Shown: positions 35,601 through 42,897 of the stretch, piece by piece | How positions within the stretch are numbered: the stretch's first letter is position 1 | Layout: every line of letters begins with the position of its first letter | NCBI RefSeq assembly: GCF_009002475.1 | Contig: NZ_AP019860.1 | Span: forward strand, 3,162,001 to 3,226,000 | Origin: Candidatus Uabimicrobium amorphum | GTDB lineage: Bacteria > Planctomycetota > Uabimicrobiia > Uabimicrobiales > Uabimicrobiaceae | Direction of reading: 5' to 3' | Length of the DNA: 64,000 nt | The notes under the pieces: model-generated | The model's input: the letters and a program-made list of their open reading frames with translations, nothing else | What the model was told of the DNA's origin: nothing | Database searches by the model: none | Program-made: the position numbers and the translations under genes

Positions 35601-36629
35601 AAAGAAATCGTCAAGATTTTGTAATTTATCTGTGGTATTCAATTGTACTTCATCGCGCTCATTTTGTAACCACGCGTAAAATTTACGAAAAATCACATAT
35701 GATTTTTCATACAAGGCATGTTTTTTAGGTGCCGCAAATATCTTTTCTAGTGTTTTTGTATTTCGTGGCGAGAGATCTTCCAGTAGATGCAAAATTAAAA
35801 ATATGCCATAGTAATCCGGCAAAAACATCTTATTTTTGCGTATTTCTTTTAATGCTGCGGTAAAATGCTTTTTGGCGTTTTTTACTTTACCGCAGACGTA
35901 ATAATAACTCGCCACGCAAATATGCATCTCTTGCTCTTCTAATTTTGGTAGAAGCGCCTCTAATGCGGTAAATTTTCCCTGAAATAAATATACGATCACT
36001 AACTCGTTATACAAATACTTCTTGGCTTCAGGGTCGTTCACTTTCCCAGAAAATACATTTAATACATCTTTTTCAATGGCAACAAAATTGTACAAATTAT
36101 GAGCGATGAGTTGTTGCAATACAAAAGTACGCACCACAGGAGACAACTGCCGGCACCAATCAAGCGCGCCACACAAGTGGTATATTTCCACAAAAGATTG
36201 TCTGTAAGGCGAGAGATCGCGAATTTCTTTCACCGAGTGCGTCAATAAACTTTCATCGTTACTAAAAATAGCTATGCGTATATTGGACAGCGCCGTTTTT
36301 TCTGCCCAGTAGTGTATATTGTAATTTGTGTTCACTTGCTTTATGATGCCGATCATACTATTAAACTCTGTGCGTTTCGAGGCATAGGACATTACAACAT
36401 TGCACACATCGTCACGACAGGCATTGTTATGTGAAATAAGTTTTTGGCGTTTCAGAGAACTCAAAGCATTCGAGATATCGCGGTACGACATGGGTTGTTT
36501 TTTGCGGTTCACTAGTCGCGATTCGCTAATCAGTTGATATAACGTCGTCTGCTCGCATTCTGTCAAAAGAATCGCCAACACACACAAAATATTTTGTTCT
36601 TCTATTGCAAGATGCTGAAAATTTTCCAT
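32658..36629 (-). CDS. SNF2-family helicase with long N-terminal region
   Basis: A 1323-residue protein from the ATG at 36629, which has GGGA six bases upstream; a GTG at 36659 and ATG at 36647 are alternatives. The C-terminal 480 residues form a complete SNF2 ATPase: LADDMGLGKTVQA (Walker A), VVLDEAQAIKN (a DEAQ box), TGTPIENHLGELW, then SLKAGGMGLNLTAADYVIHMD and DQAADRAHRLGQ. It is likely a double-strand DNA translocase acting in repair or transcription, like RapA-type enzymes. Residues 1-75 resemble a winged helix, and about 80-400 are helical and repeat-like. The upstream 800 residues are unlike the standard SWIM-type N-terminus. Confidence 0.92.
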   Translation of the reverse strand: MENFQHLAIEEQNILCVLAILLTECEQTTLYQLISESRLVNRKKQPMSYRDISNALSSLKRQKLISHNNACRDDVCNVVMSYASKRTEFNSMIGIIKQVNTNYNIHYWAEKTALSNIRIAIFSNDESLLTHSVKEIRDLSPYRQSFVEIYHLCGALDWCRQLSPVVRTFVLQQLIAHNLYNFVAIEKDVLNVFSGKVNDPEAKKYLYNELVIVYLFQGKFTALEALLPKLEEQEMHICVASYYYVCGKVKNAKKHFTAALKEIRKNKMFLPDYYGIFLILHLLEDLSPRNTKTLEKIFAAPKKHALYEKSYVIFRKFYAWLQNERDEVQLNTTDKLQNLDDFFEAFVLTWMDSSKVSKEKVATCVKQLHENDYKWLGQQLQKICGISGELSGDDFRQYDISKRFCQDAPWKNILNQLEEAIEKNSDVKKRLAWFVEPSNNFCTITAREQKQRSDGTWSEGRELQITPEWEEEYFSFQDKRIILAYLENQHHYEYGHWKKVLLAMADHPYVFHKDHLRKVSIEKASPQLLITKKRNSIHMAFMGENNGDAILYRKESDSKISLTKFEKIHREVIQIIGHGGASFPIEAEEHFAPVVENICRQMTVHTYSNEHVRAQHKESDDRIYVRLVPWEHGFRITIVVKPLGKKGPIIEPGEGGEIVVSSIDSQEYQTKRNLKREKKYLKEILDKCPILEEETHYNCEWAINDVEKCLSILLKLRQMNHVVIEWPQGKKIKVHEQIGWDNLQVSVRKKKDWFEISGCVELDDAKVLEMENLLIHIENSQDNFIALSDNEFVLLTSEMRKRLQDLYNITDQSQQQLRVHPLAANILNSSLLGTKDFDANNDWVSQIKRIKRIQQKKRRVPQNLNATLRNYQEQGFAWLARLCEWGVGGCLADDMGLGKTVQALAIILQEAQKGPSLVIAPTSVAMNWQEEAQKFTPDLEVILFASSSKNEELRELGPKNLVVTSYGMLQNRAEVFGAVLWQTVVLDEAQAIKNSYTKRSQAAMQLQANFKLITTGTPIENHLGELWNLFHFINPGFLGSQEAFRKKYITPIEKDNSVEKRQALRNLIGPFILRRLKKDVLKELPPRIENTLYVEMSEDEKGFYEALRQRAVEKIDMLNDNKEKQHFKILAEIMKLRRVCCHPLLVDKNTELSSSKIEVFRDLLWEILENDHRVLVFSQFVQFLHIIRDFLDTQNISYQYLDGSTPQKERQKNVREFQNGVGRVFLISLKAGGMGLNLTAADYVIHMDPWWNPAVEDQAADRAHRLGQTKPVNIYRLVTKDTIEQKILQLHGEKRELAESVLEGRESPGKINLDEILHLLRSA

Positions 36630-36731
36630 AAAAAATCCCGTAAACATTCCTTGGTGCACTAATCTAGTGTACTATCAGCTAAATAACGATGTAATTCATT
36701 CAAAGGTAATAAGTCTTGAAATGTATCAAAA

Positions 36732-37019
36732 TCACTGCTCGCGTAGTTCTTCATGTCGGTCAACATATTTCACAATCTTATCACGTGCGTTGCGTGGATC
36801 TTTACCAATGTGAACCACGTGGCGTTTACCTTTATAACAGCGATATGCTTTCCATGCCGGATATACTTTGTTATTCTTCGAACTACGACTTTTGACCAAA
36901 GACAATTTAAATCCCAAAACTTTTTGGCCTTTGTATTCGGCAAATTTCTGAACTTCGCATTGCTGTAATTTTTGCTTTAACTCTTCGATTTCCTTGAGAG
37001 TCAAATTATCAATATCCAT
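36732..37019 (-). CDS. Small basic protein of unknown function
   Basis: A 95-residue protein from ATG 37019 (MDIDNLTLKEIEELKQKL), with AAAGG upstream; a GTG six codons earlier is possible. The first 40 residues are a probable coiled coil. The rest is rich in Lys and aromatic residues (YPAWKAYRCYKGKRHVVHIG), which could bind nucleic acid. The VHIGKDPRNARDKI segment is reminiscent of phage-like or plasmid DNA-binding proteins, but I cannot name a family. It lies 102 nt upstream of the SNF2 gene on the same strand. Confidence 0.6.
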   Translation of the reverse strand: MDIDNLTLKEIEELKQKLQQCEVQKFAEYKGQKVLGFKLSLVKSRSSKNNKVYPAWKAYRCYKGKRHVVHIGKDPRNARDKIVKYVDRHEELREQ

Positions 37020-37109
37020 ATGAGCCTTTCTATACACCGCAACTATAACAAATTTTTATCATAATCAACATGTAAAAAATAACGAGGCTAGTCGCACCTC
37101 GTTACGCCA

Positions 37110-37547
37110 TTATTTCTTGCGATTTTTATATTTGAGGTTTTTTTGCTTTTGACGCTCTCGTTGTTCTTTGCGAACATCCGCTTTTATTACATCCTCTATG
37201 CGCTTTTTCTGCTGCGCTTCTCGCTGCGCGAAGTTGTCGTACTCTTTAGGAGAGTCAAAGTCACGTGTATTGCTCTTTTGTACAAACTTAATGTTACGCG
37301 TGCGCCGTTCTATCTGGTGTTTTTTGCGATATACAACAACACCGTCTCCTGTATTTTTATTGTAAACATGCACTTCCTGTAAACCATCGCTATATTCTGC
37401 CGCAACTTCTTCCTTCATTTCCGAGTTATTTTGTTTTACAGGTTTTGTATTTGTACTTGCTGTTTCTGTAGTGTTTGGCCAAAAGTGATTTTTTCCAATA
37501 AGTGCCAAAACAAAACACAAAAACATTAAAATATAATTTTTTGCCAT
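37110..37547 (-). CDS. Short membrane-anchored basic protein, unknown
   Basis: A 145-residue protein with an N-terminal hydrophobic segment (YILMFLCFVLALIG) that is a signal anchor or uncleaved signal, and an AAGGGA site. The rest is polar, ending in a strongly basic, helical tail (KKRIEDVIKADVRKEQRERQ and so on). No known domain is visible. It stands between the helicase gene and a repeat-bearing gap. Confidence 0.6.
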   Translation of the reverse strand: MAKNYILMFLCFVLALIGKNHFWPNTTETASTNTKPVKQNNSEMKEEVAAEYSDGLQEVHVYNKNTGDGVVVYRKKHQIERRTRNIKFVQKSNTRDFDSPKEYDNFAQREAQQKKRIEDVIKADVRKEQRERQKQKNLKYKNRKK

Positions 37548-37569
37548 CTTAATAATCCCTTTTAAGAAT

Positions 37570-37693
37570 GACTTCCTCTGGAAGTCTTCAATTTGATTGA
37601 CACGTCCGAGTTGTCATTCCTGACTTGATCAGGAATCCACATCATAAAATTGACTTATAAGCGTCTAGCCACTGCTTTCGCAGGGATGACATT
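37570..37693 (+). repeat. REP-like dispersed element with three inverted repeats
   Basis: It begins with a perfect hairpin (GACTTCC, loop TCT, GGAAGTC), then the ACACGTCCGA motif shared with the element at 29.2 kb. A TGTCATTCC to GGGATGACA inverted pair follows (37612-37693) with TTCCTGA/TCAGGAA inside. The TGTCATTCC...GGATGACA style is common to repetitive palindromes in many bacteria. Confidence 0.6.
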
Positions 37694-37747
37694 CGTTTAC
37701 AGACTACTCGAGCTTGATTATCTAGTTCCAGAGAATGAAGATTTTAC

Positions 37748-37785
37748 AATGAAATTACAGTGCCAAACGACACTGTAATTTCATT
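37748..37785 (-). terminator. Terminator of the prepilin-like operon
   Basis: A perfect 15-bp stem (37748-37762 with 37771-37785) with an 8-nt loop lies 26 nt after the stop codon of the PilX-like gene. The T-run on the minus strand is weak; on the plus strand it is followed by TTTAAT. Confidence 0.65.
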
Positions 37786-37810
37786 TTAATACATAAACTT
37801 CCTTTTTTCA

Positions 37811-39955
37811 CTATTGAATTGGTGAAAAATCCGCTTCTGGGTTTTCATTTGCACGGAAGTTTGTCAATACTGCCCAAGATCCAAAAGCAATATCTGTTCC
37901 ACTAAGTACCGGAACGTTTGGTGGACCAATTTGGCGCAATCTATCATCGTAAGCAATCAGTGATGATTTTTTCTTGCTGTGGAATAGGCAACCGCCTCTG
38001 GTTACAAGTGTTCCATATAGTAAGAAGTTATTACGATTTCCTTGGTTGCTACCGTTACTACTTCTTACAGTGTTTGGCCACAAGTCAATACCACTGAAAC
38101 TTCCGAATCCAGGTGTTGGGTTATTGCTGGAACTAGTAACACTTAGATTTTGACCTTCATGAGAGTGAACTTCACCATCGGCCACAACAAATACTACGTG
38201 ATACTCTGGATTTTGTGCATATTTGAAGTGGTTAGGTACATCTGTAGTAAAATCTTCTGGCTGACGCAGTAACACTTGCTCTTGCGCGATCACACCAAAC
38301 GAAGGCACTACACTCTCGCCACCGATTTGTGAAGGTGTCCAGTAAGTGTGGTCATCGTCATTTTTACTGAGTTTGTCCATATACATGAAGCGTTTACCTT
38401 GCCCGTCTGGAAAACCTACCCAGTCTTTTCCGCGTATATTTTGCGCTTGACTGTTGTCCACATCAGGAACAGGGTCAATAAAATTGATTTTGTTGTTATT
38501 ATCACGTAGTGGAAGTAACGCTGCTGTTGGAGAATTACTTTCCGCTTCTACCTGGGTTACCGCAAAACGCTTATCACCGTCAGAGTTCATCGCAATGATC
38601 GGTCCGGTCACATTCGCCACATTGGTGCTCACTACCGACAAACGTCTGTCATAAAAACCGCGCACGTTGCTATTACCACGCGTGAAGAAGGTAGAATCAT
38701 TTTTTACCTCTACATTGGTCTTGCGTAGTTTTATACGACTAAAACTACCACCAGCACGTGAACGATATGTTACTTCGATGTCTACACGTAGTCTTTGCTC
38801 TGCAGATTGACTTTGATCGAGATAAAACTTCATTTTTGTATCAATTTGACTACTCAATGGTAGTTGAGTCTCACCACTGGCATTTTGCTCAGTGAAGTTG
38901 TTTGTAGGACGTAGTAAGTCTTGTTGTGCAGGAGTCAAACTATTAAAGTCAATAGGTGCTCCGCCGTCTTGTTTTGTGTCTCCTGTCACGCGAAACATCT
39001 CTACATCGCCAGAAGAAACGTCGTTGTAAAAATTCCACAAGCTACTTTGTGTACCTTTTTCCGAATTATTCAAAGTGTCATCGGCAACATAATCAAACTT
39101 GAAGTTTTGATCATTGTTTGGCAAACCAGCACCAATACCAGCGATCGAGTTTGTTAAGTCTTCTACAGGGTTATCCTGAGGAGATTGTTCCGGCTCTCCA
39201 TTGAAAAAGTAAGGACCACCTGCAACGTCAACGTTAATACCACTTTGTTCTGGGGAAATCCAATTGTCTCCGAAGAAAACTCTATCAAAATAACGATTGT
39301 GGTTTTTTCCACCACTTGTGGTGTGCGATAGTGTTCCCCCTACAAAAAGCTGTCCATCATAACTCGCCTTTGAAGAGTTAGGATTCAAACTTCCTTCGGA
39401 AAGGAAACGTGCAAATTGTGTCAATGGTAAACCTTGTACAGAAGTTACCGTCGCCACTTTTGTCTCGCGATTGTTACGCCATGCACGTGCTTCTAGGATA
39501 AAGAAGTTTGGGCTTCCGTTTAATTTTTTTATCGACAAGTAAATACGCGCTGGCTTTTCTTCCGCCACATCACCTTGGACGTAGAAATTTTGGATACCAC
39601 CACCACTTTGCTTGTTACCATTTTGTAGATCGACAAATTCAAAACGATTGTTTCCGGTACCACGGAAAGTCAAAAACGGTTCACTGTCGTTCTCTAATTC
39701 ATTGGCCCAATCTTCAATAAAATCGAAACTTTGCGCTTGGTTGCTACCTTGTTGTTGCGCTTCAATAATCGCCTTTAAACGTTCTAAGCCCGATTGAGCA
39801 TGATAGAATAGTGCTTGGTTTTCAATAGATATATTACTTTTGCGGTTGTTGAATACCGCGAGTGTAATTAAACCATAAAGTAATGCTGTTGTTAAAATCA
39901 CCATAATCAAAACGATGATCAGGGTAGATCCTTTATTATTTTTTTTAAATAACAT
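37811..39955 (-). CDS. PilX-like type IV prepilin/pseudopilin, large
   Basis: A 714-residue protein with an AAGGAG site. The N-terminus (MLFKKNNKGSTLIIVLIMVI) has the short basic leader, Gly-Ser-Thr cleavage-like site and hydrophobic helix of PilX/GspK-type minor pilins, then NQALFYHAQSGLERLKAIIE, the characteristic PilX_N helix. The body is beta-rich, Asn/Ser/Gly-rich and unrecognised. It is far larger than normal minor pilins, so it probably forms a tip or adhesive module. It is the third gene of a prepilin trio. Confidence 0.78.
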   Translation of the reverse strand: MLFKKNNKGSTLIIVLIMVILTTALLYGLITLAVFNNRKSNISIENQALFYHAQSGLERLKAIIEAQQQGSNQAQSFDFIEDWANELENDSEPFLTFRGTGNNRFEFVDLQNGNKQSGGGIQNFYVQGDVAEEKPARIYLSIKKLNGSPNFFILEARAWRNNRETKVATVTSVQGLPLTQFARFLSEGSLNPNSSKASYDGQLFVGGTLSHTTSGGKNHNRYFDRVFFGDNWISPEQSGINVDVAGGPYFFNGEPEQSPQDNPVEDLTNSIAGIGAGLPNNDQNFKFDYVADDTLNNSEKGTQSSLWNFYNDVSSGDVEMFRVTGDTKQDGGAPIDFNSLTPAQQDLLRPTNNFTEQNASGETQLPLSSQIDTKMKFYLDQSQSAEQRLRVDIEVTYRSRAGGSFSRIKLRKTNVEVKNDSTFFTRGNSNVRGFYDRRLSVVSTNVANVTGPIIAMNSDGDKRFAVTQVEAESNSPTAALLPLRDNNNKINFIDPVPDVDNSQAQNIRGKDWVGFPDGQGKRFMYMDKLSKNDDDHTYWTPSQIGGESVVPSFGVIAQEQVLLRQPEDFTTDVPNHFKYAQNPEYHVVFVVADGEVHSHEGQNLSVTSSSNNPTPGFGSFSGIDLWPNTVRSSNGSNQGNRNNFLLYGTLVTRGGCLFHSKKKSSLIAYDDRLRQIGPPNVPVLSGTDIAFGSWAVLTNFRANENPEADFSPIQ

Positions 39956-39976
39956 ACAAATCTCCTTGCAAGGTGA

Positions 39977-40825
39977 CTACAAATTGTTTTTATTTTCGGC
40001 AAGTACCGCTGTACTTAACTGCACACGAACACCTGTTGTAACATACAATGCTTCCATATCTAAACTAAACGGGAAACGATACTTTTCTTCATTGTCGGCG
40101 TCTCCAGGGAGTTGTAGAACTCCATTATTATCAACCACGGCGTTGATCCAAAATCTGGTCACATTTTTCATAATAATTTTAGAAAAGAAATTGGCGTTAT
40201 TTTGTCCTCCTGTAGGAGAACCGTCTTTGTTAAAAGTAACCAAGACATTGTTGAGATTATCTAAAACAAAAATTTGTGTATCGTTTTCCTGTATGAAAAC
40301 ATTGGAATGTTGTGTTTCAGTAATGGAATCATCTCCTGCAGCTATCTGATCATCGACGAGCGGAAGTTGATTGTTGTCTAAACGAAAACGATAATCGGTA
40401 AATTTCCACAAGTTATAGCGTATTTCACCACTATTGTTAATATTCGCTCCGGCGTCGGGAATGGCGGCAATCAAAGTCATACCTTGCCACTGTGTAAGAC
40501 CACCGTTGGCGGTGTTACCAAAGCGAAAAAAGCCATTAAAATCACGCCCTGTGGGGTACAAGAAAAAAGTATTGGGAGCTGGTGCACCATTCGAAGCATT
40601 GCACACGTATGTCCAACGCCACTTACTCTCGCGAATATCAGAAACGATGCTATCCACAGTACCTTGCATCACCGACTGCAAGTGCGAGCGGTCGAGTTCT
40701 GTCTTTGTAGCATCTTGAATGTTTAGGGTAAGGCTAAGTACCACTCCCATCATAAAACTGAAAATGGCCGCCGCAATCACGATCTCAAGGAGTGTCACCC
40801 CACTGTGTCTTTTTTTCATCATCAT
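39977..40825 (-). CDS. PilW/GspJ-like prepilin
   Basis: A 282-residue protein with AGGAG upstream of ATGATGATG. The prepilin motif RHSGVTLLEIVIAAAIFSFM has Gly just before the cleavage point and Glu at mature position 5, as required for pilin processing by PilD-type peptidases. The helix continues for about 50 residues, and the rest is a beta-rich globular domain. Its place between PilV-like and PilX-like genes marks it as PilW/GspJ-like. No assembly ATPase or secretin is in the window. Confidence 0.85.
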   Translation of the reverse strand: MMMKKRHSGVTLLEIVIAAAIFSFMMGVVLSLTLNIQDATKTELDRSHLQSVMQGTVDSIVSDIRESKWRWTYVCNASNGAPAPNTFFLYPTGRDFNGFFRFGNTANGGLTQWQGMTLIAAIPDAGANINNSGEIRYNLWKFTDYRFRLDNNQLPLVDDQIAAGDDSITETQHSNVFIQENDTQIFVLDNLNNVLVTFNKDGSPTGGQNNANFFSKIIMKNVTRFWINAVVDNNGVLQLPGDADNEEKYRFPFSLDMEALYVTTGVRVQLSTAVLAENKNNL

Positions 40826-40835
40826 GTTCTATCTC

Positions 40836-41321
40836 CTATTGCTTCAGCATTAATACAAGTCGCTCGTTGAGGTACTGTCCTCCCGTGCGAAAGTCTGCAC
40901 GTGCTTCGGCGGTAATTTTTATCATTTCCATATCATCTAAATTGACGACAGTTCCTTCAGAGTTTACTGATTCTAAGGATACACGTGCTAGCTGTGTTCC
41001 GTTGCCTGCACCGACATCCTCGCCATCATCGTCAAAGAAAAAGTTGCCGTCTGTTGCCCCACGGATACCAAAAATGGTAAAAGAACTTCTTTGTACAAAC
41101 GGTTGGCTACCTGGTTCTCCACTGGTACTTATATTTCGTCGGGCCTGGCTAATCGCCTCCTGCAACGCTTTATAAACCGTCTGGCGATCGTTGTTCATCA
41201 TATTCATCGATTTTCCGCTTGTATACATTGCGATCGCAGCAGTCGCAGCAATGGCGAGTATTCCCACAGAAATCATTACCTCTATTAGGGAAAGTCCACT
41301 TTGTGTTTTATTGCGTAACAT
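40836..41321 (-). CDS. PilV/GspI-like prepilin
   Basis: A 161-residue protein beginning MLRNKTQSGLSLIEVMISVG, a textbook type III signal sequence with Glu at mature position 5. A long helix (to about residue 55) is followed by a short beta-rich domain. It heads the operon, 10 nt before the PilW-like gene. Such minor pilins initiate fibre assembly in type IV pili or type II secretion. Confidence 0.87.
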   Translation of the reverse strand: MLRNKTQSGLSLIEVMISVGILAIAATAAIAMYTSGKSMNMMNNDRQTVYKALQEAISQARRNISTSGEPGSQPFVQRSSFTIFGIRGATDGNFFFDDDGEDVGAGNGTQLARVSLESVNSEGTVVNLDDMEMIKITAEARADFRTGGQYLNERLVLMLKQ

Positions 41322-41362
41322 GATAATTCTTATCTCCTTTTATTTTCACACAACATTTTGTC

Positions 41363-41390
41363 TTGTTATATGATGATCGCATGTTATAAA
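41363..41390 (+). promoter_or_regulatory. Candidate promoter
   Basis: TTGTTA (41363-41368) and TATAAA (41385-41390), 16 bp apart, precede the gene at 41462. The divergent prepilin operon starts on the other side of this AT-rich gap. Confidence 0.4.
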
Positions 41391-41461
41391 ATATAAATGC
41401 GAACAACAAGACCCGCATACTCGGGAAAGCTCTAATTGTACATATTTAATCGAGGTATAAA

Positions 41462-42694
41462 ATGCAAAATAAAATTTTAATATTGATATGCATTCTTTTT
41501 GCTGGTGCCATCTACTTTCGTTATGCCAGCAATGACGACGGCAACAACCAACCTATTCCACAAAATAAAAACAATTCTCGTAAGCGAATTCAATGGACAA
41601 AAAACTCGCCTTTTAATGAGCCACAGAGAAAAAAGAAGACCACGAAAAAATCAAAAAGCGTGTACTATTTTTCGTTTCCCAAGTTAGACAAACTGGAATC
41701 GACAGATGATGTGTCTTCTTTCCTGGAACAATATTCCATTGCAGCGCTAAAAATAAAACCAGATGCCCAAGTGTACTACAGTGTTTTGGCAAAAGACACG
41801 CAAATTGCCAGTGAAATACTCAAAAACGTTGAGGTGCACAGAGAACATCAAAAGTTACTCGGTAGCTTACAAAAAAATTCATCCATTCAAGAAATAAAAG
41901 TCTTAAAGCCACAACAACACTATGTGATCCATGTAGAAAATCGCTACTGGTTAGAAATCAAAAAGCTTAGAGGTCTATGGCGTCATCAAAAAGTCAACCG
42001 CGAATCGTCATGGCTATCGATCATTTACAAAAAAACTTTTTTTGAACTTGCCTATGCCAGTGACAAAATTTTAAAACCTCTCTCTGTTAAACAGTATAGT
42101 GAAAAACAAAACTTTTATCATTTTCTAAAAGATGTTCGCAAACAAAGCAAAGAAGCGCATACTTTGAACGCGAAAGATTTTTCCCATTTTCTACAAAAAG
42201 TCGCCAATTTAATCGCGACAACCGTGAAATTGTATCACGAGACGGATAATCTCATCGTAAACCAACAGTTAGGTTTTTATTACAGAAACTTAGTTTATGA
42301 GTGGGATGCCGCACGCAAATCATGCGCAAAATTATACTTATCCATGTCACAAAAACAACTAGACGAAAATGCTTTGGATATTGCCGCAAAAGTTTACCCG
42401 CGCATCACCAACTACAAGGACATTGCCTTTACTTATGCGCGCCACAACAAAGAGGATAAAGCCTTGCAGTGGATTCAAACAATACGCAAACAAGATTTAT
42501 CCGAAGGAGAATACTATCTGGCAAAGTTTTATGTGAAAAGAGACAAGGCTAAGGCATTAAAGCATCTGGAAAAATGTTTTAAAGAAGGCTTTGCCCGCTT
42601 TGATGAAGTTGTTGCTCCAGATGGAGGTTTTGAATCTCTTCATGCAGATAGTGATTATCAAAAAGTCTTAGATAAATATCTCCACAATTACTAA
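41462..42694 (+). CDS. Membrane-anchored or exported protein with C-terminal repeat-like tail
   Basis: A 410-residue protein with a GAGG site upstream. The N-terminus (MQNKILILICILFAGAIYF) is a signal anchor or signal peptide. A Lys/Arg-rich linker follows (about residues 35-70). The central part is unrecognised. The last 110 residues (ALDIAAKVYPRITNYKDIA and on to KALKHLEKCFKEGF) are helical and TPR/SEL1-like. The final FARFDEVVAPDGGFESLHAD resembles the closing segment of TPR-end domains. No enzyme motif is seen. Possibly an envelope scaffold. Confidence 0.6.
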   Translation: MQNKILILICILFAGAIYFRYASNDDGNNQPIPQNKNNSRKRIQWTKNSPFNEPQRKKKTTKKSKSVYYFSFPKLDKLESTDDVSSFLEQYSIAALKIKPDAQVYYSVLAKDTQIASEILKNVEVHREHQKLLGSLQKNSSIQEIKVLKPQQHYVIHVENRYWLEIKKLRGLWRHQKVNRESSWLSIIYKKTFFELAYASDKILKPLSVKQYSEKQNFYHFLKDVRKQSKEAHTLNAKDFSHFLQKVANLIATTVKLYHETDNLIVNQQLGFYYRNLVYEWDAARKSCAKLYLSMSQKQLDENALDIAAKVYPRITNYKDIAFTYARHNKEDKALQWIQTIRKQDLSEGEYYLAKFYVKRDKAKALKHLEKCFKEGFARFDEVVAPDGGFESLHADSDYQKVLDKYLHNY

Positions 42695-42775
42695 GTCTGT
42701 ACCTAGTAAATGTAACGAACTGAAGAAAAGTTCAAAAAAAAGTTCAAAAAAATATATAAATTATTTCCACCCACC

Positions 42776-42811
42776 TCAAAAAAAAGGCGCCCATCCTGTA
42801 AAGACGGGCGC
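42776..42811 (-). terminator. Strong intrinsic terminator of the giant gene
   Basis: On the minus strand GGCGCCC and GGGCGCC (42805-42811 and 42785-42791) form a perfect GC stem followed by a run of T (42778-42784 as A on the plus strand). It ends transcription of the 6-kb gene. Confidence 0.85.
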
Positions 42812-42897
42812 CACAACACAGAAAAATAATCTACAAAATTTTATTTCCGGGTAGTTTTTTTTGTAATCCCATAAAAATATCGAACTTTCGTACTTCA

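Noticed and set aside
42721..42780. TTCAAAAAAAAGTTCAAAAAA direct repeat before the giant gene's terminator
   Set aside because: Too short and A-rich to distinguish from base composition.
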